Of a stretch of DNA of 64,000 nucleotides, positions 1 to 10,784 are shown piece by piece. Every line of letters starts with the position of its first letter. The first letter of the stretch is position 1. The stretch comes from Musa acuminata AAA Group (Eukaryota; Streptophyta; Magnoliopsida; Zingiberales; Musaceae), in the NCBI RefSeq assembly GCF_036884655.1, contig NC_088344.1, forward strand, positions 32,240,001 to 32,304,000, in the 5' to 3' direction. The translations under genes were made by a program, and so were the position numbers. The notes under the pieces were generated by a model. It was not told the origin of the DNA. It searched no databases and saw only the letters and a list, made by a program, of their open reading frames with translations.

Positions 1-1053
1 TTTTAAAAGTATTAAAAAATTAAGAGATCACCTTAGATAGTATTTATTAAATTATTCTTTAAATACTGAAGTTAAGTTATGTTATTTTTATTAAGCAATG
101 TATCGAGAGTTATCCAAATCTCTGAAGATTATTTACAACCAATAATGTATTCAAAGATATCATGAGAGATAGAGCTCTTTAATATAAAATCAACTTTTGC
201 CTCTAATATCCTTCATCTCTTCATCTTCATCTATAGCATTTGGTGTTGTTGTAGATAAATCTTCCCCTATGAGATACGGCTTCAAACAAGTCTTTTAAAT
301 TTTATAGTTAGACTGATTTAAAAGTTCAATACCAAACCCATCAACTCAACTATTATAATCTATAGTAAAAAAGAAAGTTATCTTCTTTACCAAGAAGAAG
401 ATCTTGTAATACAAGCTACCACCCTTATAGCTCTAATAGGATGTGAAAAAAGGAAAAGATCATATATATAAGTATAATCCTTTTTCAAATAGTAGTAACA
501 ATATACTACTATCCCAAGATCAAATCAAATAGAAGAAGATGAAACTAAGATAAAAATATAAAAAATTATATTAAACTTCTCAGAAAGAAAACACTTCTAA
601 GATTATAAATTACTCTTTGACTTAAGTCCTATATGACTAAACACTTTAGACTTCGAATGAATCTACACATATAAACATCATCTATTTATAGGTATAGAAT
701 AATAATTTAAATGAAAAAACCCCTATCTCTAAAATCCTATCTAATTAACTTATTAAAAGATAAAAGATAATACTTAAAATGGTAACAATAAAAATTGTAA
801 TGTTATCCATGAGCTAAAAAATGAATAAAAATTTGGAGGTCATTTATTTCCCTAAATCCTTTTAAACTTATGTTTTAACAAACATTACTTAATAATGAGC
901 ATATTTATTTGTTTAAATAAGCAGAGAAATTTATGAGTAATTAAAAATACTTCTAATATAATTAATAGAAAGACAATGAGGTTTATCATTTTCATTTAAG
1001 ATTTTGATTATTATGCATGAATTGTAGGACTACCATCACACAATCTACTCGAT
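1..1053. other. AT-rich intergenic DNA, no gene seen
   Basis: This stretch is AT-rich with stops in all frames and no recognisable protein, RNA gene or long repeat. It probably consists of decayed repeat sequence upstream of the hAT-like element. Confidence 0.6.
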
Positions 1054-1623
1054 TAGTCTTGACCATGGTTTCGAAACTATCGATTCCAGGAACCATTGAT
1101 TTCGATTTTCCAAAATCAGATCCCAAAATTGAACAGCCTAAGGTCGATTTTGAAATCAAAACTGAAACTATCAATTTCATTTCAAACCGTTAAATATTTT
1201 AGTATTTTTAAATTACAAATAAAATCAAAATATAAATTATTTATAATTTTAGTTTAAAATTTAAAAATAGATGTAAATATAATGAGTATAATAACATAAA
1301 TTTTTTTTGATTAAAAGTATAAAAGTATAATTAAATAAATGATGCTATTAAGATTTGAAACAGATTTATGGGATTTAAAATTATTTGTTTAATGACTATA
1401 CCACAAGCACTGTAATGGTTATATTTATATTTTTAGTATATTTAACCGATTTAAAATTGAAACCATTGGTTTGAAACCGAAATCATCGGTTCTGATTTCT
1501 CAAAATCAGGAACTGGACCAGAATCATCTCGAGTTGATTTTGATTTGGTTTGAAACTAACGAACTATCAGATTAATTTGATTCCGATTTAATTCTAATTC
1601 AAATCAAACTATGATCAAAACTA
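1054..1623. mobile_element. hAT-like non-autonomous inverted-repeat element (MITE)
   Basis: The left end reads TAGTCTTGACCATGGTTT and the reverse complement of the right end reads TAGTTTTGATCATAGTTT. The inverted similarity continues inward, degraded, for roughly 130-150 bp on each side (a family of GGTTTGAAA and TTTTGATTT motifs). The element is flanked by similar octamers, tactcgat (1046-1053) and tactcatt (1624-1631), which fits the 8-bp target-site duplication of hAT transposons. No transposase is encoded, so this would be a non-autonomous foldback-like copy. The core, about 1200-1440, is very AT-rich. The assignment rests on ends and duplication only. Divergence between arms indicates an old insertion. 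Confidence 0.55.
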
Positions 1624-2293
1624 TACTCATTGTCCAAATATACCTGTTATAGTATCTGACTTTGGACCAAGAAGTTTTGCTGAAGTTTCAGTTGATTTGT
1701 TTGATGGATGATTTAATGATTGTTATATTATCAAGTAAATATTATCATATGATATGCACCATTCACAAATTTATTCTCTCTTATTTCCTTCGTTGAGCTC
1801 ATGTTCATGCATAACATAAATGATATTTATGAATTATATTTAGCTATTTATTTATCACATTTTTCCTTTGAATTTTTTCCTTTTATTTTACTAGGTATTT
1901 GTGCTCGTATTTTTTTACCTTTTGGATCGCAATAGGATTCTATTGGTCTCCTGATCTTATATATGATATTTGGAGAAGCATTAGATGAGAGTTCCTATAG
2001 GATTATGATTATCGAGAATCAAAATCATAATTATGCCAGCAAAAAATAAATGATTAGCTGGCAGAAAATATTTATGCCAGCAAAAACAATTTTTTTTGGA
2101 GTTTTATGCTTATTGAGAATTATGTATTATATGCAAAGTATTAAATTTCAGCTTTCTATAATGGATTGCATACTTCTTTCCATAAATCAAATAACAAATT
2201 ATTATGTTTTGTATGAATTATAAAACATTTTATAAATGTTAGGAAATATACTATTTATATTTTATACATTCAATACAAACAACCACTCAATCG
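1624..2293. other. Intergenic region upstream of the F-box gene
   Basis: AT-rich sequence without a coding segment. It contains two copies of a short motif (tatgccagcaaaaa at about 2032 and 2082) and leads into the promoter of the F-box gene. Confidence 0.5.
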
Positions 2294-2300
2294 TATATAA
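2294..2300 (+). promoter_or_regulatory. TATA box of the F-box gene
   Basis: The sequence tatataa lies 82-88 bp upstream of the ATG at 2382, a normal distance for a plant TATA box and a short leader. Transcription would start near 2325. Part of this promoter neighbourhood has a degraded counterpart at about 11990-12135. Confidence 0.45.
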
Positions 2301-2381
2301 GCGATCGATGAAATTTGTCATTCCTCTAATACAATTTCCTTCCAGCGGTTAATGACTAAGCGGTGACAAAGATGACGAACA

Positions 2382-3599
2382 ATGGATCCGAATTGGACCC
2401 CGATCGTAATGCCCTTCCTCCTCCCAATCCACACAAGTAAGCATCCTCCTCTACATCGATTAAGCAATGTAGATCTGCAGTCATTTTACAAATTACTTCT
2501 CTCTATGCTTTTCTTCCACCGTAGATCTGCAGTCACAACCGATAAGAAGCAGAAGAGGGAGATCGAAAGTGAGACTAGGCCAACCAGGTACATTCCAATC
2601 GATATTGTGGAGTCTCTATTGACGTCGATGAACCCCAAGGATGCCATGCGCCTTAGTGTAGCATGCAAGGATTGGAGGGCCACCGCCCCGAAATTTGACC
2701 CGACGATGTCGAAGACCCCATGGCTAATCACCACAGAGTTCCAGAATCTTACCTGCAGCCTGCGGAGCGTCGTAGACAAGGAAGTCACCTTCAAAATCGA
2801 GTTACATGGCTACCCAGTGACAAGGACCTTATTCTGTAATTGCTCGCACGGTTGGCTGGTTGTTAATCCTTCCAACTACAGTCGGATGCTCTTGCTGAAT
2901 CCCTTCTCTAGGGCGTGGTTGCAACTCCCACCTTGCTTGCTTGCTCCCACGTTTTTCCTAAGCATGTCATCAGCTCCGTCGAACCCCGATTGTGTCCTTC
3001 TTGCACGTGACTTCGTCAATCATCTGTATGTTTGGAGGCCGGGAGACCAGTCCTGGACCTTCGAGAAAGACGTGGTCGAACTTTTCGATACGATTATTAG
3101 CTTCGAGGGGCAATTCTACACATGGAATAACCATAGTGGGTGCTTAACGATCTTCCGAGTTCTTCCTCTTCGGCTCAGGAAGCTAATGGTGCCATGTCCC
3201 ATCGATCGTTCAGACTATTTTAAGTGTATCACGTCATTGGTTGAGTGTGGCGGAAACATATTGTTGGTCTACGTAACGGCGCAGGCCGATGAATCCCTGG
3301 CCATCTTCTTATTTCAACTAGATCTGGAGAAAAAGATGTGGATCAAGATGGAGAGCTTGGGAGATCGAGCACTGTTCATGAACATTCCTTTTAATCATGC
3401 ATTTTCGGTCTTGGCTAGTGAAGCTAGATGTTGTGCTAACTGTATCTATTTCACTAATTTCTGGCAACCATCTTCAGAGGTTGAATTCATTTCCAACAAC
3501 ATGGATAGCCATAGCTTCGAAAGATTTCCCAATCTTGTCAAACATGAACGACAACAATATAGTTATAGCCAGTTCTGGATCACCCCAAACTTGAGTTGA
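2382..3599 (+). CDS. F-box protein with DUF295 (KIB-type) domain
   Basis: This intronless 405-aa reading frame encodes a probable substrate-recognition subunit of an SCF E3 ubiquitin ligase. The F-box lies at about residues 68-105 (IPIDIVESLLTSM, then DAMRLSVACKDWRA). It is followed by the DUF295 beta-propeller-like region, which begins PWLITTEF and continues with NCSHGWLVV and LLLNPFSRAWLQLP. That order is typical of the large plant F-box/DUF295 family. The start at 2382 gives a 67-residue N-terminal extension with no clear domain. This extension contains a 15-bp direct repeat (2469-2483 and 2521-2535), so a later start or a small duplication there is possible. No nonsense codon or frameshift is visible. 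These families turn over quickly, so the substrate cannot be predicted. Confidence 0.85.
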   Translation: MDPNWTPIVMPFLLPIHTSKHPPLHRLSNVDLQSFYKLLLSMLFFHRRSAVTTDKKQKREIESETRPTRYIPIDIVESLLTSMNPKDAMRLSVACKDWRATAPKFDPTMSKTPWLITTEFQNLTCSLRSVVDKEVTFKIELHGYPVTRTLFCNCSHGWLVVNPSNYSRMLLLNPFSRAWLQLPPCLLAPTFFLSMSSAPSNPDCVLLARDFVNHLYVWRPGDQSWTFEKDVVELFDTIISFEGQFYTWNNHSGCLTIFRVLPLRLRKLMVPCPIDRSDYFKCITSLVECGGNILLVYVTAQADESLAIFLFQLDLEKKMWIKMESLGDRALFMNIPFNHAFSVLASEARCCANCIYFTNFWQPSSEVEFISNNMDSHSFERFPNLVKHERQQYSYSQFWITPNLS

Positions 3600-5145
3600 A
3601 AAGAAAGAAAGAAAAGGAACTCTTTGTTCCTTGCAATGATGAAATGTTAGAATTTATTTGTCTCTTAAAAGAAGAAATTTGTGGCCTGTCTCAGATTTTA
3701 CTTGCAAGTAGTTGTGTGTTATCAGTCATATATTGTGACCCCAAGTATCATTATAAATCATGCTTTTGCAAGTGCCACATTTGAGAGTCATATGAGTATG
3801 ATAGAAACATTTTGGATAGCATTCACTACCTCCTCCTCCTCCTCCTGGCCAGATGATATAACTTGAGGACATTCTTATGAGTACTTCTCTTGCCATATAA
3901 GATATTTTAGCTCTCCCCTTATGGTTGGTTTGTGATGTTTTGATCCTTGGGTATTTGGATATAGGGTTTTTTGCTGCTGAGATTTTATATATTTTGCATA
4001 TTCTGAAGAAGAAAAAGAAATTTATCTTAGTCTTCGGATACATTGTTTCATCTTCAATCTTGCTATTAAAAAAATGTTTCATCAGCAAGGCTTCCATCGC
4101 TTTTATGCTACTAATCATAAAACATGTATATTACAAGCCTGCATCGTGAACTAAGACATTGATCATAGTTCTCGAGTATGGGCGATTTTGTCCATGATCA
4201 AAGACTATCTACAACTTCTAATTTTTATGAGGGCTTTCTAGTGATAATTCTATTTAGAGTTTACTATTTGCAATCTCTTTTTCATTATTTATAATTCCAT
4301 TTTAAAGTTTTTGATTTTTCTAAACTATTCCTTTGCAAAAGAACATAAATATCATCTTCTTCTCTTTTTCACACTTCTTCTACTCCTCTTCTTCCTCGTC
4401 CTCATCCTCCTCATCTTCTTCTTCTTGCTCCTCAAAGGATGGTGTCGTGGGGTGGCAAGTTGGGTCATACAACGTCAAGCAGCATTACTTCTTCTTCTTC
4501 TTTTTTCCTCCTCTTTGTCAAAGAACGATATTGAGAGAGCAATGAGTGACATTAGACAACATCGAGTGATGGCAATAGTAAGATGAAATAAGGGGTTGTG
4601 GTGAAGAAAAAAAAAAGGATGAAATTGATAATATGAGACTATAAATAATAAAATAATATTTTATTATTTTTTAAGAGATTATCACTAACAAGAGATTGTC
4701 AATAGTAAATTGGGACCGTTAATAGTAAGCCTTTTTTTTTAACTATTTATAATATTTTTATAAAAATTAGTATCCCTAAGATACCCCTCGGCAAATGGAA
4801 GTAATTGCTTTCAAACTATCACTTAATTCTAACAAACTCTTCTCACTCCTTTCATATAACATTTTTCTTCCCCTTCTTTCCCTTCTTCTTCTCCTCCTCC
4901 TAATCATCAAATCATCTTTCATAGTTGAGGGGAACACAACTAGAGTTTTGTAAGGATGATTGCCGAGTGGATAAAATGAGTTATATGAAATAATGACAAT
5001 TGAAGAGTTATGAGAAATAAGAGTATGATTGATAATTAAGGGATTGTATTTAGTAAAATTATATTTTATTATTTTTTAAATGATTGTATGAAGTAAAACA
5101 TTATTGATTTCTAATAACACCTTTTTTTTTTTTTATGGAACACAT
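3600..5145. other. Intergenic, low-complexity pyrimidine tracts
   Basis: This is the 3' flank of the F-box gene followed by AT-rich DNA. CTT/CTC-rich tracts at about 4370-4430 and 4485-4520 create spurious serine- or leucine-rich reading frames. No supported gene was found. Confidence 0.5.
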
Positions 5146-6062
5146 TGTTGAATCTCGGATTTTGATGATAAAACCAATTGATAGTGTTTATGATTTGATA
5201 TGCGTTTTGAGTGACCTAGGTAACTTCAACCAGTGAGAGATAATTAAAGCGGGAATAATCATGTTAGATCGAAGAGAAACATGTCAGAAGATTGGACATC
5301 GAGTCGAAGGATCGGTCGACGTATCGACAGAAGGCTTCGGGCCATAAGTTCAGGCAGCAAGCTAAGATGAGCAAAAATTACGCTAAGGAATTCGGAGTTA
5401 TGGAGGTCAATTAGCTGATTGGGCAATAAACCGCTAAGGAAAATTACTCCTAGGGTCAGTGTCAGTGTCAGATTGGCAAGCGATGGTACCGCTAGTACCC
5501 CGAAGACTTGGGATGAGACATTTTTAGGCTCTAAGTTTGAATCAACTTGAGGCCTATAAATACCTCTCTTATTCCTAGTTAACACATACAAGCACAAAGG
5601 ACATAAAAGTGATAAAATACTATTATAATTACTTGAGAGATCCCCCTCTAGCTTAAGTTTAGAATTCTATTTAGAGAGGAGTGAGTGCTCATAAAGGTTG
5701 TCTCCTAAACCTATGAAAATGATAAAAGAGGTGTAAAAGGGCAGTTGGTCTTCGTCCATTGAAGGAAGACCGTTAGTAGATGTCGGTGGCCTCGACGAAA
5801 GAGGAATCGGTGAAGTAGATGTAGGTCACGATGATCGAACCACTATAACTCGGTTTGTATTTACTTCTTACAATTTATATTTACTACAAACTGCCCTTCT
5901 TTACTTGATTTACATCTACTACACTCTTTTGTATGCTTTCAAGTTAACATCTTCCGAAATAGGTTTAATCACAACCGACGTAATTTTTACCGCTGCACTA
6001 ATTCACACACCACCCCCCCCCCCCCCCCCCCCCCGCCTCTTAGTGCCGACTCGTTCCTAACA
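5146..6062 (+). repeat. 5' LTR, about 917 bp, internally deleted relative to the 3' LTR
   Basis: It runs from TGTTGAATCTCGG to CCTAACA and ends two bases before the primer binding site. It matches the right LTR at both ends but lacks roughly 750 bp from its middle (gap near 5430-5450). A run of 22 C residues (6013-6034) sits near its 3' end; the right LTR has only a short C run there. Confidence 0.8.
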
Positions 6063-6064
6063 GT

Positions 6065-6075
6065 TGGTATCAGAG
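6065..6075 (+). other. Primer binding site of the copia element
   Basis: TGGTATCAGAG is complementary to the 3' end of plant initiator methionine tRNA and begins two bases after the 5' LTR, as expected for reverse-transcription priming. Confidence 0.8.
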
Positions 6076-6159
6076 TCATGTATTTCTCATTTGGTTTAAC
6101 ACCTAAGAGAAAAGGCTCTTTTCAGCTTTCAAGAGGGTCACTCTCTCATTCGTCCTCCC

Positions 6160-6563
6160 ATGTTCAATGGGACGGATTACACTTATTGAAAAACTCGAAT
6201 GAGAGTTTTCTTGCTTTCTATGGATTTGAATTTATTGAAATATTATCGAAAGTAGTTTTCAAAACTCTTCTACTCCAATGAATGAATGAATGGAATGATT
6301 TGGAGAAGAAATGTTTTTCCTTAAATGCTAGAGCTATGAACACTCTAGTTTGTGCTTTAGATAAAACTCAGTTTAATCGGGTTTCTACTTGCGAAACAAC
6401 TTTCGATATATGGCATACTCTCGAAATCATACACGAAGGCACTAGTAGAGTAAAAGATTCTAAGATAAATCTTTTAATGTATGATTTTGAACTTTTTCGA
6501 AAGAAGCCAAGCAAGACTATTGGAGACATGTACATCCATTTTATGGATGTCTCAATAGTCTAA
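6160..6563 (+). pseudogene. Copia gag (UBN2-type) remnant
   Basis: The reading frame begins with FNGTDYTY, the conserved N-terminal signature of plant copia gag, but the following tryptophan codon is now TGA (6187-6189). Another frame then gives MRVFLLSMDLNL. From 6282 a third stretch reads MNEWNDLEKKCFSLNARAMN, CETTFDIWHTLEIIHEGTS and LLMYDFELF, the usual UBN2/gag core. At least one stop and one frameshift break it, and it ends before any zinc knuckle. It cannot make a working capsid protein. Confidence 0.8.
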
Positions 6564-8489
6564 AAGCTCTTGGTAAAAGTTTTTCGAATCTTGAACTTAT
6601 GAATAAAGTTTTACGATCGCTTTCTAAAAATTGAGATTCAAAAATAACGCCAAAGAAGAAAAATACACTTTGGGACAAAACGAGTACCTCCGAAGATAAG
6701 GAACAAACCAACAAAGGTAAGATAGCGAACTACTCCTTTATGGCTTTCGACGATGAGGCAACCAAAAACCCTTTATTTTATTTTTAAATTACATGATGCT
6801 TTTCATGAGTTATCTTTAAATTTATAAATAAATAAAAATATAAATAAAAGGGGATCATGCTTTTTTTTTTCTAGCTAATTTTGAAAACGATAATGACAAT
6901 TGCATGTTTTATGAAAATAAAACAAAATGTTAGATTTAAATCTAATGATTAATCCTATGTATGTTTTTAAGAAAAAATAATGTGTATGTAAATTGATAAT
7001 TTCTGACTTTTATTGAAAATGATCAATGAAATTGTTTTATTGAAAGTTTTGGTATAATGTTTGATGACTTTATTCTATGCATGATATTTCATAATTATGC
7101 ATGATGATTTAAAGTAATGATGATTTTTGGGTAATTTATGATTTATTGATCTTGATGATTTTCATGATGAGATTTGCTCTTTCGATTTTAAACTATAATG
7201 TATGGTTTTCATACGAAAAAGTTGAGCATGCTTACATAAAATCAATCACTTAAAATGAAACATATAAAAATATATATATATATTATCATTGGAATTAAAA
7301 TGATGAATCAAATCTTTTGTTTGAAGAAGCCTTATATTTAATGTGTTATACTTTTTTGGTCTTGATGGTTTTTATGACGAAATTTACTTTTTGATCCTAA
7401 ATATTGATGCATATTTTTGGTTGGCATAAAAAGATAAGATATACTTGTATGAAAGTAAATCACTTAGATTAAAACAAAAGGGAGAATTCATTTTTTCTTG
7501 AAAATACCTCTAAAGTTTTTCGATTTTTTAACAAGTGATTCTTAGTGATGAATTTATCTTAAGTAATCTCTTGAAAATGATCTTGATTTGATGATTTGAA
7601 TTTAAATAAGCTTTATCTTGATTTTTTGAGATGTATAACTTGAGATTTGTTAAAATAAATTATCCATTTATAAAAGAAAAGATGTATAACATGAATCAAG
7701 ATATTATATCATTTGATCTCCTATGTTTCTTTTATCCATTTATAAAAGAAAAGATTTGTTAAAATAAATTATATCTTGTGACATTCATAAAAAATTAAGA
7801 TATTATGCATGAATAGAGTTTTCATGTGAATCTATTTACATTGCCTTTATTGAATTTTTCGAAAAGTAATTTTGATGATTTTAATTTGAATGAAAAATTT
7901 TCAATCGAATCATGAACTTTCTTTTTGATTTCTCTACTTGAGCTATCTTTTATGAGAATAAAAAATCTTCTATCTTCGATTATTTCTTCTTATCATTTAC
8001 TAAATAAGAGACTTATGCAAACAAACTATGACCTTGATAATTATTTGTAATGGTTTGAAATTATGCATGTTATATGTTGAAGATTTGAAACCATGTTTTG
8101 ATATCATGCATACCCAAGAAATGTTGATTTGACAAATTGATTGAGTTGAAAATGAATGATGATTTTTCTCTTGATTATAACTTATGATATTTTTTTTATG
8201 AATTGTCATCTTGATTTCTCGATATTTGATATCATCATGATGTGAAATATTTATGATTTGGAATGATGCATACAATACTTATGATTTTATTATGATAATA
8301 TATATGATGTACTACATATGATGTGAATCATGATTAAAATTGCCTTGATTTGAATTCAATATTTATCTCAATTATGATATTTTGAAATAAGAATGACACT
8401 TTATCTTTGTCATAATTTGTAAATTGAAATAAAGGGAAATGAATTACACCATTGTATTGTTATTCCCCTCTTTTTGCCAATGATAAAAG

Positions 8490-8960
8490 GGGAGAAAAAA
8501 ATTGCTAGTATACACATCTCACAAAAAAGAAAGATTTGCTAGCCTGTATAATTCAAGAAGATGCAAAAATATACTAGCTTGTTCATCTCAAAAGAGAAGC
8601 GAAGATTGCTAACTTGCATATTTCAAGAAGCAAAAGTTGCTTTCGTGAACATCTCAAATATTGCTAGCTTATTTTTTATATGATGTAAAAAATTGCTAGC
8701 TTGCATGATATAGAACTTGCTATCATTAACATCACCAAGAATTACTGGCTTACAATCTCAAGAGAAGCAAAAGTGTTATCTTGCCTATCTCAAGAAGCAA
8801 AACATGCTAACTTCCACATCTAGCAAAATTTATAAACTTGCAAAACTCAAAATTATTGCTAGCTTGCATGATGATAAAACTTGAGATTATATTTATAATG
8901 TAATGATTTGAACTTGCATATCTCAAACACTTGATAGTTGCACTTCTCTTTTTTGTTAAT
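8490..8960 (+). repeat. Degenerate minisatellite in the element's 3' internal region
   Basis: Degraded copies of a 30-45 bp unit (ttgctagcttgcatatctcaa followed by agaagcaaaa in better copies) recur about a dozen times. The array ends just before aatgacaatgggggagaag, a motif common near the 3' end of plant copia elements. It appears non-coding. Confidence 0.55.
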
Positions 8961-9114
8961 GACAATGGGGGAGAAGTATGATATTATGCATGATTTTATC
9001 ATGGTACATGTTACTTGGATTTTTTAATCTAAGGTTTTATCAATATGACACATTGATAGGGGGAGTTAAGGTTAACTCCGTTATCAATTGGTTGTCATCA
9101 TAAAAAAAGGAGAT

Positions 9115-10779
9115 TGTTGAATCTCAAATTTTGATGATGAAACAAATTGATAATGTTTATGATTTGATATGTGTTTTGAGTGACGCGGGTAGCTTTAATC
9201 AGGGAGAGACAATTAAAGCGGGAATAATCATGTTGGGTCGGAGAGAAACATGTTAGAAGATTGGATGTTGAGCTGAAGGATTGGTCGACGTATCGACAGA
9301 AGGCTTCGGGACATGAGTTCGGCCAATGAGATAAGAAGAGCAGAAATTGCACTAAGGAAATTGAAGTTGTAGAGGTCAACTGGTCGATTGGACAATAGGT
9401 CATAAGAGAGGACGATGCACCGAAGAATCAGACGAAGCGTTGAGGAACCAAATACATGCCAAACAACATGATTCAAGCTTTGTAATAATTATTTAGATCG
9501 AAATAGATTTTATTTGTGCAGGACTAATTAAGATAGCGATCAAGGCATAAAGCAAAATGAAGTCCCAGAGTCAAGAACGAGATATCATTGGGAGTTCGAG
9601 AGTTCGTCGGAAGTATGGACGTTCATCGAAAGTTCTATCGTAATTGACCGAGAAGTCTAGGAGCTTACCGAAGAAGCTCATCGAAACTCACCAAGAATAT
9701 CATCGTGAAGTCTAGGAGCTTGTCGGGAGTCCGTTGGAACATTGTCGAGCGATCGTTGGAAGTTCGCCAAAAGATCATCGGAAGCTCGTCGGAAGAAACC
9801 TAGACTAACTAGACCGGATTTGCTTTGTGTATGCCTTAAATTTCGTAGTTAGCACATAATTGGAATTAGAATTGGACCAATCTAATTAGGCCAGTTGGGC
9901 CCATGTATGAACTGTGTTGGGCCCAATGAAAGGCCCAAATAGTGACCCCATCGGTGGCACAGTCTCCGAGACTGTGTCAAGCGGTGGTACCATTGGTCTG
10001 GGCGGTGGCATCGCCCAGACAGTCTCCGAGAGACTTTTAGGCGGTGGTATCGCCTAGTAGCAAGGTGCCAGGCAATGGTACCGCCCTTGTCAAGTAGTGG
10101 TACCGCTTAGTGACGGGGTGTCAAGCGGTGGTATCGCCCTTGTTAGGTGGTGGTACCACCTAGTGTTAGTATTAGTGTCAAACTAGTAGGTAGTGGTACT
10201 GCCCAGTACTAGTAGTGGTATCGCCAATACCCCGAAGACCCAGGATGAGACATTTTTAGGCTCCAAGTTTGAATCAACTTGAGACCTATAAATACCCCTC
10301 TCATCCCTGGTTAACGCATACAAGCACAGAGAACTTAAAAGTGAGAAAATGCTGTTGTAATTACTTAAGAGATCCCCTTCTCTAGCTTAAGTTTAGAATT
10401 CTGTTTAAAGAAGAGTGAGTGCTTGTAAAGGTTGTCTCCTAAACCTGTGAAAAGGAGAAGAGGGGTGTAAAAGGGTAGTTGGTTTTCGCCTATTGAAGGA
10501 AGACCATTAGTGGATGTCGATCGCCTCGACAGAAGAGGAATCGACGGAGTGGATATAGGTCATGATGACCGAACTACTATAACTCGGTTTGCATTTACTT
10601 CATGCAATTTACATTTATTGTAAACTACCCTTCTTTATTTACATCAACTACACTCTTCCATATACTTTCAAGTTAACATCTTCCGAAATTGGTTTAATCG
10701 TAATGAGATTTTGAACTGACATAATTTTTACCGTTGTACTAATTCATCCCCCCCTCTTAGTGCCGACAAATTCTTATCC
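9115..10779 (+). repeat. 3' LTR, about 1,665 bp
   Basis: It begins TGTTGAATCTC immediately after the purine tract and matches the 5' LTR through about 9405 and again from about 10160 to the end, where ctcttagtgccgac is shared. The middle section, absent from the 5' LTR, carries two repeat-rich parts. One at about 9590-9800 has tcgtcggaag-like units; the other at about 9930-10215 has palindromic units related to GGCGGTGGTACCGCC. The box-like tataaatacc at about 10288 could be the LTR promoter. Confidence 0.75.
9930..10215 (+). repeat. Cluster of near-palindromic GGTACC-centred repeats
   Basis: At least eight degenerate copies of GCGGTGGTACCGCC occur, spaced roughly 25-40 bp apart. Each is close to a perfect inverted repeat, so the transcript or single strand could form many short hairpins. 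The cluster is present in the 3' LTR only, because the 5' LTR has lost this segment. Confidence 0.6.
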
Positions 10780-10784
10780 CACAT

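Larger units (their letters stand above)
5146..10779 (+). mobile_element. Degenerate Ty1/copia-type LTR retrotransposon, gag remnant only
   Basis: Two LTR copies beginning TGTTGAATCTC flank an internal region of about 3 kb. Directly after the left LTR is TGGTATCAGAG (6065-6075), the usual initiator-methionine-tRNA primer binding site. Just before the right LTR is a purine tract, AAAAAAAGGAGA (9102-9113). The pentamer cacat flanks both ends (5141-5145 and 10780-10784), a likely 5-bp target duplication, though the right LTR does not end in a clean CA. Only a broken copia gag is coded; protease, integrase, RT and RNase H are absent. The downstream internal region is AT-rich filler ending in a minisatellite. 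It is therefore a non-autonomous or pol-deleted copy. The LTRs differ in sequence and strongly in length, so the insertion is old. Confidence 0.85.

Noticed and set aside
4311..4586. Leucine- or serine-rich ORFs
   Set aside because: They arise from CTT/CTC low-complexity DNA and show no domain.
8490..8960. Spaced repeats resembling a CRISPR array
   Set aside because: Units are degenerate, spacing is irregular, and the setting is a plant retroelement.
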